Source: Vibrio fluminensis | GTDB lineage: Bacteria; Pseudomonadota; Gammaproteobacteria; Enterobacterales; Vibrionaceae | Length of the DNA stretch: 50,412 nucleotides | NCBI RefSeq assembly: GCF_015278125.1 | Contig: NZ_JADILO010000032.1 | Coordinates: 1-50,412 of the forward strand | Reading direction: 5' to 3' | Shown: positions 34,306 to 43,324 of the stretch, one piece after another | Position numbering within the stretch: position 1 is the stretch's first letter | Layout: each line of letters starts with the position of its first letter | Translations under genes and position numbers: made by a program | The notes under the pieces: generated by a model | The model's input: only the letters and a program-made list of their open reading frames with translations | The model's database searches: none | Told to the model about the DNA's origin: nothing

Positions 34306-35291
34306 TGTTTCTTCTCTACTAAATCTATTGCGTGCGCCAATGCTGTTCGGAAGCTCCCTGTATCTGCTGAACCCGTGCCAGCAAGATCAAGTGCTGTACC
34401 GTGGTCCACCGATGTCCGAATAAATGGTAGGCCGAGTGTGATATTCACTGAGCGACCAAATCCTTTGTATTTTAGCACGGGAAGTACTTGGTCGTGATAC
34501 ATGCCAAGAACCGCATCCGCATCTTGTAAATACTTTTCGTTAAAGATGGTGTCAGCTGGAAGTGGACCAATCAGGTTAATGCTTTTTTCCTGTTTGATAC
34601 GCTCTAAAGTTGGCGTAATTGTCTCTATTTCTTCTCTGCCTAAACAGCCATCTTCCCCTGCGTGAGGATTAAGCCCGCAAACATAGATGTTTGGCTGACG
34701 AATAGCAAATTTTTCTACTAAATCGGTATGCAAAATCTCGATGATTTTTTCTAAGCGCTCAGCTGTTACCGCTTTTGATACGCAAGCCAGTGGTATATGA
34801 GTAGTGACTAGTGCAACGCGTAAACCTTCAGTGGCGAGCATCATTACCACAAGTGGTGTATTTGATTTTTCAGCGAAAAATTCAGTATGCCCACTAAAAG
34901 CAACCCCGGCACGGTTGATCACACCTTTATGTACTGGACCTGTTACAACCGCATCGAATTCACCAGCCATACAACCATTAGCAGCACGCTCAAGAGTTTG
35001 TAGTACATAATGACCATTCGCTTCATCAAGTTGACCTGCGATAACACTAGTCGCCAAGGGAATATGATCAATAATGAGCGAGCCAGCTTGCTGTTTGGTT
35101 GCTGGTTGAGATGCATCGTAATCATGCAGAGTGACGTCTATACCAAGCAGTTCAGCACGCTGGGCTAACATTGTTTTGTCAGCACAGACCACAATTTGAT
35201 GATCCCAACCCTCTTTAGAGAGGGCGAGGACTAAATCTGGACCGATACCCGCAGGTTCACCTGCGGTTACCACGATTCGCTTAATTGCCAT
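34302..35291 (-). CDS. pdxA: 4-hydroxythreonine-4-phosphate dehydrogenase
   Basis: Protein of 329 residues of pyridoxal phosphate synthesis. It starts AIKRIVVTAGEPAGIGPDL. The metal-binding histidines lie in VTTHIPLACV, GLNPHAGEDG and GMYHDQVLPVLK. Its start lies inside the end of surA (11-base overlap) and its stop overlaps the ksgA start, so the three are coupled in one operon. Confidence 0.98.
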   Translation of the reverse strand: MAIKRIVVTAGEPAGIGPDLVLALSKEGWDHQIVVCADKTMLAQRAELLGIDVTLHDYDASQPATKQQAGSLIIDHIPLATSVIAGQLDEANGHYVLQTLERAANGCMAGEFDAVVTGPVHKGVINRAGVAFSGHTEFFAEKSNTPLVVMMLATEGLRVALVTTHIPLACVSKAVTAERLEKIIEILHTDLVEKFAIRQPNIYVCGLNPHAGEDGCLGREEIETITPTLERIKQEKSINLIGPLPADTIFNEKYLQDADAVLGMYHDQVLPVLKYKGFGRSVNITLGLPFIRTSVDHGTALDLAGTGSADTGSFRTALAHAIDLVEKKQ

Positions 35292-36576
35292 TTTGCTGAT
35301 CCTTTACCATCTCAACATAGGCACCAGCACGGATTTCTTGTAGCCATGCGCTGGCTTCTTCGTTGAACTTACGGTTAAACAGAATACGATAGGCTTTGTT
35401 CTTCATTGCTGAATCAGTACGGTCAACTTCACGGCGATCGAGAACTTCGACAATGTGCCAACCATGAACAGTTTTGAATGGCGCGCTAATTTGACCAATC
35501 GCTAACGTATCTACTTGGTGTTTAAATTCAGGGACGTAAATATCCGATGTTTGGTAACCTAGCTCACCATTTTGTGCAGCAGAGCCAGGGTCTTGGCTGT
35601 ATTGCTGCGCTAGTTCACCAAATGTTGCTTCGCCAGCGTTGATTTGACGAATGATTTCGTTAAGTTGCTTTTGTACGCCTTCATCACTCAAAATGACGGT
35701 TGGCTTGATAAGAATATGGCGTGCATTAATTTCGGTTACAGCAACGGTTTCTAAGCCTTTCACATCTTCGATTTTTAGAATGTGGTAGCCCACACCGCTC
35801 GAGAATGGCCCAATAATACTACCTTTGTTTTGTAGCTTGATTTGATCGGCAAAGATGGTTGGCATTTCTTCTTTACGCATCCAACCCCAATCACCGCCTT
35901 GCAGTGCCTTAGGGCCTTTTGAGTAGGTGTAAGCTAATTTCTCAAAGTCTTCACCGTTCTTGATGCGTTTCACTAATTCTTCAGCTTGCGCCTGAACTTT
36001 GGCTTTGTCGTCACCGTCGTTCACACGCAGTTGGATGTGACCGATTTTATACTGTACGGTTGCGTTGGTTTCATTGGCTAATGCTTCGGCCAAATTATCC
36101 ACTTCGGCTGGTAAGATATTGATACGGCGGCGAACTAAAGTATTACGTGCTTCACTCGCTGCAATTTCATTGCGTACTTGCTCACGAAACTCTGCATAAG
36201 AGATACCTTCTTCATTAATTGAAGCAATGAGCTGTTCAACTGTCTGTCCGTTGTTTTTGGCAATATCTGCGATCGCTGCATTTAGGCGATTGTCATCAAT
36301 ACGGATGCCGATACGTTCAGCTTCTTGTTGTTGAATGGTTTCAAGGATCAACTTTTCTTCAACTTGCTCAATCAACGCGCTTTTGTCTGGTAGAGATTGA
36401 CCATTCTTTTTGGCATTGATCGTGAGTGTTTTGAGTGCGGTGTCGATATCACTTTGTAGTACCACACCGTCATTGACAATAATTGCCACTTTGTCCATTT
36501 CAACCATATCAGCATTGGCTGCACCGATATGACATGCCGCTACAAGGGTAAGCAGCGCCGTTTTCCAAGTTTTCAT
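35281..36576 (-). CDS. surA: Periplasmic chaperone/peptidyl-prolyl isomerase SurA
   Basis: Protein of 431 residues with a signal peptide (ending AANA near residue 22). Order: N-terminal chaperone domain, two parvulin domains (about 172-273, with GHIQLRVN and GDWGWMRKEEMP; about 283-382, with ARHILIKPT and GELGYQTSD) and a C-terminal helix. It escorts outer-membrane proteins to the Bam complex and is important for LptD, encoded directly upstream. The ATG at 36576 has AAGGG upstream; an adjacent in-frame TTG is less likely. Confidence 0.97.
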   Translation of the reverse strand: MKTWKTALLTLVAACHIGAANADMVEMDKVAIIVNDGVVLQSDIDTALKTLTINAKKNGQSLPDKSALIEQVEEKLILETIQQQEAERIGIRIDDNRLNAAIADIAKNNGQTVEQLIASINEEGISYAEFREQVRNEIAASEARNTLVRRRINILPAEVDNLAEALANETNATVQYKIGHIQLRVNDGDDKAKVQAQAEELVKRIKNGEDFEKLAYTYSKGPKALQGGDWGWMRKEEMPTIFADQIKLQNKGSIIGPFSSGVGYHILKIEDVKGLETVAVTEINARHILIKPTVILSDEGVQKQLNEIIRQINAGEATFGELAQQYSQDPGSAAQNGELGYQTSDIYVPEFKHQVDTLAIGQISAPFKTVHGWHIVEVLDRREVDRTDSAMKNKAYRILFNRKFNEEASAWLQEIRAGAYVEMVKDQQNGN

Positions 36577-36623
36577 CAATAACCCTTAAATATTTGCTAG
36601 CCTAAAGAGGCTGGCTTGAAAAA

Positions 36624-39020
36624 TTAATTATTTAGGAAGAATGGGCGACCATAGCCCAACGAGTTGCCTGAGCTGTCTGCTCCTGCGAGTCCTGAACCTG
36701 CGCCGATATTCGTACCAAAACCAACGATACCAAAGTTGATACTAAAGTTGTTTTCATACTCTGCATCTGCCTCTGGATAGCTAGCAAAACTCGGATCCCA
36801 ACTGCGCAGTTGGTTGCTGTAAGTGAAACCGATATACCAGCAATCATCAATGTAGTTAAGACGAGCTAGCCATTCGATAGATTGCTCAGTGGTTAAATCA
36901 TAAAAATACTGTGCGCTCGCATTCCAGTTTGGTGAGAAAGTGTAACCGGTTAATATGCCCGCTTGTGAGATACCATCACGGGTAATTGAGTTGATACTAC
37001 AATTTGGATCCGCATCTTTATCACAAGAAACAATGCTATCAAGATCAACCGTTTGTGCAATGTACTCTTTGGTTACATAGCGGTAGTTACCTTGGATATA
37101 GCCGTTGCCAGAGCGATATTCAAGCGTACTGTTAGCCACTTGCATCTCGCTAGAGTCCACGTCGTATTGAACGCCACCATGATAGAAGAGGTAATCGTTA
37201 AAGTTGAAATCCATTTCAACTGCCCATGCTGAGTAGTTGGTAGAATCATCTTCACTGGTAATTGAGTTAGTTGTTTTAGACGATTTGTCTAAATAGAAAA
37301 TCTGACCGAACGAGATATTCAAGCGCTCTTTGTACATGTCATCAAAGAAGCGAGTTGAAGCACCATAGCTAAACTGGTTTGCACTCGCAATTCTATCTAC
37401 GCCACTGAACTTACGACTGCGAAATAGTCCATAGTAGTCAGTTTGTAGCAGCGTTGTATCGTACAGGTAGATATCGGATTGATCTTCTTTCGGTACATAT
37501 AGGTACTGAACTTGTGGTTCTAATGTTTGTGTATAGCCACCAAATACATAGCTATCACGTTCAAGCACAATGCCTGCATGTGAGCGGAATTCAGGAATAA
37601 TTCGCGTCACATTCTCTTTTAGGTTGTACTGCTCGAACTGTTGATCATTAAGATCCAAACCGTTTAAGTCTTGTTGATAGTAGGTACCTAGCATACGGGC
37701 TTCGGTCGTCCAAGAGCCCCAGGTCGTGTGGATTGGAATAGTAATACCAGGTTCAACGTGCACACGGGTTGCCGATGGCTTAGTGGTATCGTCAGTATCA
37801 AAACGTGATACGTGGCTAACGACATCGAAGTCTAAGAACGGCGCAATCTGTGGTGAATAGTAGTTAAACGATAGTTGTGGTAGTAAGCGATAAGGCAAAT
37901 TACCTTCTTCGGTCAACACTTGGAAATCACGCGCTAAAAGCTTAGCGTCCCAATTTTGGGTACGGTACTGGACTTCACCTTCTTGAATCAGTTGGCCATC
38001 TTCTCGCTTACCAATGTTCGAATCGACATCGGAGAAATAGTCGATATCGCTTACTTTTGAGTAATCAATATCAAACTTCCAGTTTTGCGCGTAGATACCA
38101 TCGTGGGTGTATTGGAAGCCCCAGCGATCGCCTTTGTCCAAATATTTTTTATCATCAGGCAAATATTCAGACTCGATTTGGCCATGACCAAAGTCGGTTA
38201 AATAGCGGAAGGTACTATTAAGTTGAGTCCCGCGTTTTTCCATGTACTTTAGAGTGGTTTCCAAATCATAGTTTGGTGCTAAGTTCCAATAGATAGGCAC
38301 TTCAAACTCGACACCATCGCTTGAACCATAAGAGGCGGTTGGGTATAGAAAACCGGTCTTACGCGTATCACCAATGGGTACGGTTAGATATGGCAAATAG
38401 AATACGGGTACTTGTTGGATCTCGAAGCGAGGGTTAAAAAAGGTCGCCTCTTCTTCATTTTGGTCGATCTCGATACTCGATGCCTTCATGCGCCAAGAAT
38501 TATCGCCTTCAGGGCATGAGGTAATTGAGCCATCTTCGATTTCGTACATGGCTTTGCCAGTTTTAGAGACGTAAACAGCTTCACCACGACCAGGTTCACA
38601 GAGGAACTGATATTTCGTGTTGTTTAGCTCAACATACTCAGTGTTGAGGTTATTAACCGCTTTATCTGAAATCGTTTTAACTTGGCCATCACTAAACGTT
38701 ACATTACCTTCCGCCACAACGACATTATCTTGCTGGTGTAGCGTCACGCTGTCGGCTAGCATCCGCTTTTTGCCTTGTACAACAACGACATTACCGCTAT
38801 AAGTGGCTTTGTCACCATTAACGCCTTCAAGGCTATCGGCTTCTACGTTAATTGGTAGCTGATTTGGATTTTCTGCGTCAGGTTGGTCGATCAAGCATTG
38901 ATCTATAGCAGGTAGTTCCTGCACACTATCATCGGTTAGGGCTTCATTGGCTTGAATCTGCGGTGCAAATAGTGCGGCACTGATTGAAGCGGCTAGTAAC
39001 GTACGTGGAAAACGTGACAT
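36624..39020 (-). CDS. lptD: LPS-assembly outer membrane protein LptD
   Basis: Protein of 798 residues with a signal peptide (to about 24), a periplasmic OstA-like jelly roll (about 57-170) and a large C-terminal beta-barrel ending in a short aromatic tail. With LptE it inserts lipopolysaccharide into the outer leaflet. Cysteines are at 42, 141, 169, 666, 674 and 727. E. coli LptD has Cys31, Cys173 and an adjacent pair 724-725; here the segment matching that pair reads Asp-Cys (YIDDCWY), so only one remains, and extra cysteines occur at 141 and in a 666-674 loop. First gene of the lptD-surA-pdxA-ksgA run, divergent from djlA. Confidence 0.96.
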   Translation of the reverse strand: MSRFPRTLLAASISAALFAPQIQANEALTDDSVQELPAIDQCLIDQPDAENPNQLPINVEADSLEGVNGDKATYSGNVVVVQGKKRMLADSVTLHQQDNVVVAEGNVTFSDGQVKTISDKAVNNLNTEYVELNNTKYQFLCEPGRGEAVYVSKTGKAMYEIEDGSITSCPEGDNSWRMKASSIEIDQNEEEATFFNPRFEIQQVPVFYLPYLTVPIGDTRKTGFLYPTASYGSSDGVEFEVPIYWNLAPNYDLETTLKYMEKRGTQLNSTFRYLTDFGHGQIESEYLPDDKKYLDKGDRWGFQYTHDGIYAQNWKFDIDYSKVSDIDYFSDVDSNIGKREDGQLIQEGEVQYRTQNWDAKLLARDFQVLTEEGNLPYRLLPQLSFNYYSPQIAPFLDFDVVSHVSRFDTDDTTKPSATRVHVEPGITIPIHTTWGSWTTEARMLGTYYQQDLNGLDLNDQQFEQYNLKENVTRIIPEFRSHAGIVLERDSYVFGGYTQTLEPQVQYLYVPKEDQSDIYLYDTTLLQTDYYGLFRSRKFSGVDRIASANQFSYGASTRFFDDMYKERLNISFGQIFYLDKSSKTTNSITSEDDSTNYSAWAVEMDFNFNDYLFYHGGVQYDVDSSEMQVANSTLEYRSGNGYIQGNYRYVTKEYIAQTVDLDSIVSCDKDADPNCSINSITRDGISQAGILTGYTFSPNWNASAQYFYDLTTEQSIEWLARLNYIDDCWYIGFTYSNQLRSWDPSFASYPEADAEYENNFSINFGIVGFGTNIGAGSGLAGADSSGNSLGYGRPFFLNN

Positions 39021-39168
39021 CGAGTTTTACTATCCTGTTGAACTTGATAAATTCGGTGAATAGACAACCGAACAAAGAATAAAACGGTCTTTATCATAAA
39101 GGAATTTAAACCATCCGGCACTATCAGACCGCTTAACGATGAAAAAATTCATAGATTGAGAGCACATA

Positions 39169-40023
39169 ATGCATAATTTGGGCAAAATTTTAGGTGCCAT
39201 ATTTGGTTTTTTGTTTGGCCACATTCCTGGCGCCATATTTGGTTTGTTTATCGGACATCAATTCGATAAAGCACGCCGATTAAGACAAGCTGGCTTCAAC
39301 TCATCACCATTTAGTAGTGGTCCAAGCCAAGCACAAAAACAAGACGAGTTTTTTAAAGCCGCGTTTGCTGTGATGGGGCATGTAGCGAAAGCTAAAGGAC
39401 AAGTGACTCGAGAAGAAATTCAACTCGCAAGTGCCATGATGGATCGTATGAATTTACATGGTGAGCAGCGCACAGCGGCACAAAATGCGTTTCGCGATGG
39501 TAAATCAACGGATTTCCCTCTCGATTCAGTATTGGCGCGAGTGAAGATTTCCTCAGGTGGTCGTTTTGATTTATTGCAGTTTTTCTTAGAGCTTCAGATT
39601 TCGGCAGCTTTTGCCGATGGTGATATCCATCCAAGCGAGCGTGAGGTATTGCATCGCGTGGCTGAAGGCTTAGGTTTCTCTACTCAGCAACTAGAACAGC
39701 GCCTGCGGATGCAGGAAGCTGCATTTAGATTTCAACGTGGTGGCTTTGATGGTCATGCAGGTAGTGGCCACCAACAATCAGGTAGTTGGCAACAAGCAAC
39801 TTCTGCAAGCCAACTAAGCGATGCCTACAAGGTGCTTGGTGTGGATGAAGATGCGGATTCAAAAAGTGTTAAACGCGCTTACCGCAAATTGATGAATGAG
39901 CATCATCCAGATAAGTTGATGGCGAAAGGTTTACCGCCAGAAATGATGAATGTAGCCAAAGAGAAGTCGCAAGAAATCCAAAATGCGTATGATTTGATTA
40001 AGAAGATCAAAGGCTTTAAATAG
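39169..40023 (+). CDS. djlA: Membrane-anchored DnaJ-like co-chaperone DjlA
   Basis: Protein of 284 residues. The N-terminal glycine-rich membrane helix (about 5-32, repeated GAIFG) is followed by a TerB-like central domain (about 60-185), a Gln/Ser-rich linker (about 195-218) and a C-terminal J domain with the HPD motif in NEHHPDKLM (near 244-252). It stimulates DnaK and is linked to envelope stress signalling in E. coli. It is divergent from lptD, as in related genomes. Confidence 0.96.
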   Translation: MHNLGKILGAIFGFLFGHIPGAIFGLFIGHQFDKARRLRQAGFNSSPFSSGPSQAQKQDEFFKAAFAVMGHVAKAKGQVTREEIQLASAMMDRMNLHGEQRTAAQNAFRDGKSTDFPLDSVLARVKISSGGRFDLLQFFLELQISAAFADGDIHPSEREVLHRVAEGLGFSTQQLEQRLRMQEAAFRFQRGGFDGHAGSGHQQSGSWQQATSASQLSDAYKVLGVDEDADSKSVKRAYRKLMNEHHPDKLMAKGLPPEMMNVAKEKSQEIQNAYDLIKKIKGFK

Positions 40024-40051
40024 CATTCCGTTTTATCGGCATGATTGAACG

Positions 40052-40079
40052 ACAAAGGCGAGCTAATGCTCGCCTTTGT
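40052..40079. terminator. Terminator between convergent djlA and ridA
   Basis: ACAAAGGCGAGC and GCTCGCCTTTGT form a perfect 12-bp stem with a TAAT loop. Tails are only moderately T-rich on both strands. Confidence 0.75.
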
Positions 40080-40095
40080 TATATGTTGACTGCGA

Positions 40096-40485
40096 TTATT
40101 TACGTACCGCAATCGCTTCGATTTCAATACCAACATCTTTTGGTAGGCGAGCCACTTCTACGCAAGAACGCGCTGGGTAGTTGGCAACATTGTGCTCATC
40201 AAAGAAAGCACCGTAAACTTCGTTTACCGCGCCAAAGTCATTGAGATCTTTGACAAATACCGTCATTTTCACGATATCAGCAACGCTAAGGCCTGATGCT
40301 TCAACTACCGCTTTAACATTTTCAAGTGATTGGCGAGCTTGCACAGTGATCTCTGCTGAGACTTCACCTGTTACTGGGTTTACTGGAATTTGGCCTGAAG
40401 TCAGCACCATGTTACCTAGGTCAACACCTTGAACGTAAGGACCAATAGCGGCAGGAGCCGATTCTGTGTGAAGTACTTTAGTCAT
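40096..40485 (-). CDS. ridA: Enamine/imine deaminase RidA
   Basis: Protein of 129 residues of the YjgF/YER057c/UK114 family. It hydrolyses reactive 2-aminoacrylate and related enamines from amino acid metabolism, protecting PLP enzymes. The C-terminal PARSCVEVARLPKDVGIEIEA signature holds the substrate-binding arginine. ridA next to pyrI also occurs in E. coli. A terminator separates it from pyrI, so it has its own promoter. Confidence 0.96.
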   Translation of the reverse strand: MTKVLHTESAPAAIGPYVQGVDLGNMVLTSGQIPVNPVTGEVSAEITVQARQSLENVKAVVEASGLSVADIVKMTVFVKDLNDFGAVNEVYGAFFDEHNVANYPARSCVEVARLPKDVGIEIEAIAVRK

Positions 40486-40556
40486 GTGAGGTTTCTCATT
40501 TATCTGATCTCATTAAGATAGTCAGTGTGCCTTTTATAAAACGCTAGGTAAAGATC

Positions 40557-40581
40557 AAAATACCCCGCGAGTGCGGGGTAT
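40557..40581 (-). terminator. pyrBI terminator
   Basis: ATACCCCGC and GCGGGGTAT form a 9-bp stem with a 4-base loop, followed on the minus strand by TTTTG. It ends the pyrB-pyrI transcript before ridA. Confidence 0.85.
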
Positions 40582-40618
40582 GAATGTAGACAATATCGTG
40601 CTTGAGGCGATATTTAGC

Positions 40619-41080
40619 TTAACGCTCGGTAACAATTTCACGTGAGAACACTTTCTCACAGTATTTACACTTTAAGCGCACATCATTGTTTTTCTCGAAC
40701 ACTTTAAAACTACTTTCCACTGGTTCACCGTGAGTAATACAGTTGGTGTTTGGACAAGCAAAGACGTTGTTGACTTGCTCTGGTAGCTCTAACGCTAGCT
40801 TTCTGACGACTTGGTAGTTTTCAATTTGGTTTACGGTCGCATGCGGTGCATACAGCGCCAGCTTGCTTGCTTGCTCTTCACTGATAAATACGTTTTCAAT
40901 TTTCAGCAAGTCTTTGTGTCCCAATGCAGACGAAGGCAGGTTTAAGCCGACAGTCACACGCTGGTTACTCTTATGCATGCTAAATAGTTTGAGTACTTTA
41001 ATGCCTACTTGCGCTGGGATGTGGTCGATAACCGTACCGTTTTTAATTGCTTCAACCTGCAATTGAGTTTCTTTAGCCAT
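40619..41080 (-). CDS. pyrI: Aspartate carbamoyltransferase regulatory chain
   Basis: Protein of 153 residues, the same length as in E. coli. The N-terminal allosteric domain binds CTP/ATP. The C-terminal zinc domain has Cys109, Cys114, Cys138 and Cys141, identical in spacing to E. coli, which bind Zn and contact the catalytic trimers. AGGAAAA precedes the ATG, 15 bases after the pyrB stop. Confidence 0.98.
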   Translation of the reverse strand: MAKETQLQVEAIKNGTVIDHIPAQVGIKVLKLFSMHKSNQRVTVGLNLPSSALGHKDLLKIENVFISEEQASKLALYAPHATVNQIENYQVVRKLALELPEQVNNVFACPNTNCITHGEPVESSFKVFEKNNDVRLKCKYCEKVFSREIVTER

Positions 41081-41095
41081 GATGATTTTCCTCGA

Positions 41096-42025
41096 TTACA
41101 GTGATGGGTTTAATACAAGTGCTAACAAGGCTTGGCGCGCATAAACGCCATTTTCTGCTTGCTGGAAGTAGTAGGCGTGCGGGGTTTTATCTACATCAGT
41201 AGTGATTTCATCGACGCGCGGCAGTGGGTGCAGAACCTTTAGGTTCTCGCGCGCACCTTCTAGCATTGATGCCGTTAAGATGTACGCCGACTTGATATGG
41301 GCGTATTCAGACTCATCGAAACGCTCTTTTTGTACACGAGTCATGTAGAGAATATCCAATTCAGGAATCACGCTTTCCATGTCGGTGTGCAGGCTGTATT
41401 CAATGCCTGCTTCATCAAGTTCTTCACAGATGTAGTCTGGCATCGCAAGCGCCTCAGGAGCGACGAAGAAGAAACGAATGTTGTTAAACTTCGCTAGAGC
41501 CTGAGTCAATGAATGCACAGTACGGCCATATTTTAGGTCGCCGACAAACGCAACGTTGAGGTTATCTAGGCGTCCTTGAGTTTCTGAAATGGTGTAGAGA
41601 TCCAGTAAGGTTTGCGTTGGATGTTGGTTAGCCCCATCGCCTGCGTTGATTACAGGAACGCCATTGGAAAACTCTGCCGCAAGACGCGCAGCGCCTTCTT
41701 GTGGATGACGCATCACAAATGCATCGACATACGTTGAGATCACTTGTACAGAGTCAGCCAGCGTCTCACCTTTTTTCGCTAGCGAAGTATTTCCGCCATT
41801 ATCGAAACCAATCACATTGCCGCCAATACGTTGAATCGCCGTTTCGAAAGAGAGACGCGTACGGGTTGATGGCTCGAAGAAACAGCTTGCGACGACTTTG
41901 TTTTTAATCAGATCTGGGTTTGGTTCAGCTTTTAGCTGACCAGCGGTTTGAACTATTAATTCGAGCTCTGCACGTGATAGCTCTGGAATCGAAATGATGT
42001 GCTTGTTGTAAAGCGTGTTGGTCAT
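41096..42025 (-). CDS. pyrB: Aspartate carbamoyltransferase catalytic chain
   Basis: Protein of 309 residues catalysing the committed step of pyrimidine synthesis (carbamoyl phosphate + aspartate). The carbamoyl-phosphate motif STRTR is at 53-57, with HPTQTLLD and HPLPRVDE also present. I start at ATG 42025 (MTNTLYNKH), with AGGTAGGG nine bases upstream; an ATG at 42034 is also in frame. The long open frame up to 42136 is only read-through of the attenuator region. Forms the 2(C3)-3(R2) holoenzyme with PyrI. Confidence 0.98.
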   Translation of the reverse strand: MTNTLYNKHIISIPELSRAELELIVQTAGQLKAEPNPDLIKNKVVASCFFEPSTRTRLSFETAIQRIGGNVIGFDNGGNTSLAKKGETLADSVQVISTYVDAFVMRHPQEGAARLAAEFSNGVPVINAGDGANQHPTQTLLDLYTISETQGRLDNLNVAFVGDLKYGRTVHSLTQALAKFNNIRFFFVAPEALAMPDYICEELDEAGIEYSLHTDMESVIPELDILYMTRVQKERFDESEYAHIKSAYILTASMLEGARENLKVLHPLPRVDEITTDVDKTPHAYYFQQAENGVYARQALLALVLNPSL

Positions 42026-42068
42026 AATCGTCATCCCTACCTGACTAGAAGAATAAAATTTAGGCAAT

Positions 42069-42095
42069 AAAAAAGCCTCCCAATAGGGAGGCTTT
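42069..42095 (-). terminator. pyrBI attenuator
   Basis: On the minus strand AAAGCCTCCC and GGGAGGCTTT form a perfect 10-bp stem with a TATT loop and a T-tail, positioned directly after the leader-peptide stop and 44 bases before pyrB. This is the UTP-sensitive attenuator. Confidence 0.93.
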
Positions 42096-42186
42096 AAAAA
42101 TCGGTGGAAACTGTAAAATAAACAGCCAGTAAGCAAATTAGCTTACCTTGAGTAAAGCGCATTGTAGAACACGAATTACGTGGCAT
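42094..42186 (-). CDS. pyrL: pyrBI operon leader peptide
   Basis: A 30-codon open frame with a strong GGAGG nine bases upstream. It begins MPRNSC and ends VSTDF, and its TAA stop touches the 5' arm of the attenuator. In E. coli, UTP level sets RNA polymerase speed in the leader; when UTP is low, the ribosome closes up on the paused polymerase, covers the attenuator and allows read-through. Layout here is the same: ribosome binding site, short ORF, pause hairpin with a U-rich track (TATTTTACAGTTTCC), then attenuator. The peptide itself does not resemble the longer E. coli PyrL, as expected when only translation matters. Confidence 0.88.
   Translation of the reverse strand: MPRNSCSTMRFTQGKLICLLAVYFTVSTDF
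42129..42146 (-). promoter_or_regulatory. Transcription pause hairpin in the pyrBI leader
   Basis: GTAAGC and GCTTAC pair around a 6-base loop inside the leader ORF, about 30 bases before the attenuator and just ahead of a U-rich stretch. Position and form match the UTP-sensitive pause of E. coli pyrBI. Confidence 0.7.
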
Positions 42187-42203
42187 TATTTACAACCTCC
42201 AGA

Positions 42204-42244
42204 CAAATTGTCGTGCATTATACGCAGAAGATTGTCGAGCGCAA
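42204..42244 (-). promoter_or_regulatory. pyrBI promoter with AATTTG initially transcribed region
   Basis: -35 TTGCGC (42244-42239), 16-base spacer, -10 TATAAT (42222-42217), then seven bases and AATTTG (42209-42204). AATTTG is the E. coli pyrBI start sequence at which high UTP causes slippage and abortive poly-U addition, so the same control is expected here. Confidence 0.85.
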
Positions 42245-42283
42245 GCGATTACTTGGCGCTTTTTGAATCAGAATTTGTTGATT

Positions 42284-43288
42284 TTAGCGACCAAGTGTTG
42301 CAACCATCACCGCTTTAATGGTGTGCATGCGGTTTTCTGCCTCATCAAATACAATCGAGTAGTCAGACTCAAAGACATCTTCCGTTACTTCTAACCCTTG
42401 CATGCCGTATTTTTCCGCTACCTCTTTACCAATAGTGGTTTCGTCATTGTGAAATGCAGGTAGGCAGTGCATAAACTTCACCTGTGGGTTACCGGTTTTT
42501 TGAATCACATCCATATTGATTTGATATGGGGTCATGAGTGCGACACGTTCATCCCAAGCTTCGGCTGCTTCTCCCATCGAGACCCAAACATCGGTGTAGA
42601 GGAAGTCGCAACCTTGCACGCCTTCATCGACGTTTTCAGTTAGGGTGATTTTCGCTCCAGTCTGTTTGGCTATCGCTTGGCACGTGGCAACGAGATTTTC
42701 TTCTGGCCAAAATTGTTGTGGCGCGACAAGACGAATGTCCATGCCCATTTTCGCAGCGCCAACCATAAGAGAATTGCCCATATTGTTGCGCGCATCGCCT
42801 AGGTAGGCAAAGCTCATTTCTGACAGTTGCTTGCCTTGACCGTGCTCGAGCATGGTTAAGAAGTCGGCCAAGATTTGCGTCGGGTGGAACTCGTCTGTGA
42901 GACCATTCCAGACTGGAACGCCAGCGTGTTCTGCCAGCTCTTCCACAATCGCTTGGCCAAAACCACGGTATTCAATACCGTCATACATACGCCCAAGCAC
43001 ACGAGCAGTATCTTTCATCGACTCTTTGTGGCCAATTTGCGAGCCAGACGGACCGATATAGGAAACTTGTGCACCTTGGTCGAATGCTGCCACTTCAAAC
43101 GCGCAACGAGTTCGAGTAGAGGCTTTTTCAAAGATCAGAGCGATGTTTTTTCCTTGCAGTTTTGGCTGCTCAGTACCGGAATACTTAGCGATTTTTAGAT
43201 CCGCAGAGAGATCGAGTAAGAACTGGATCTCTTTAGGCGTGAAGTCGAGTAACTTAACGAAATTACGGTTGCGAAGATTGAAAGCCAT
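42284..43288 (-). CDS. argF: Ornithine carbamoyltransferase
   Basis: Protein of 334 residues making citrulline from ornithine and carbamoyl phosphate. The carbamoyl-phosphate motif STRTR is at 57-61 and the ornithine-binding HCLPAF motif near 273-278. Length and sequence fit the anabolic ArgF/ArgI group. AAGGA precedes the ATG. It lies upstream of and in the same direction as pyrBI, with 40 bases between its stop and the pyrB -35 box and no terminator in that gap. A promoter and ARG-box-like operator lie upstream, so repression by ArgR is expected. Confidence 0.97.
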   Translation of the reverse strand: MAFNLRNRNFVKLLDFTPKEIQFLLDLSADLKIAKYSGTEQPKLQGKNIALIFEKASTRTRCAFEVAAFDQGAQVSYIGPSGSQIGHKESMKDTARVLGRMYDGIEYRGFGQAIVEELAEHAGVPVWNGLTDEFHPTQILADFLTMLEHGQGKQLSEMSFAYLGDARNNMGNSLMVGAAKMGMDIRLVAPQQFWPEENLVATCQAIAKQTGAKITLTENVDEGVQGCDFLYTDVWVSMGEAAEAWDERVALMTPYQINMDVIQKTGNPQVKFMHCLPAFHNDETTIGKEVAEKYGMQGLEVTEDVFESDYSIVFDEAENRMHTIKAVMVATLGR

Positions 43289-43324
43289 ACTCTAATCCTT
43301 GAGTTTGAATAAAACATAGACTTA

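Noticed and set aside
42026..42136. N-terminal extension of pyrB (37 extra residues)
   Set aside because: The extension would be encoded by the attenuator hairpin and leader; the good ribosome binding site is at the ATG at 42025 and gives the usual length.
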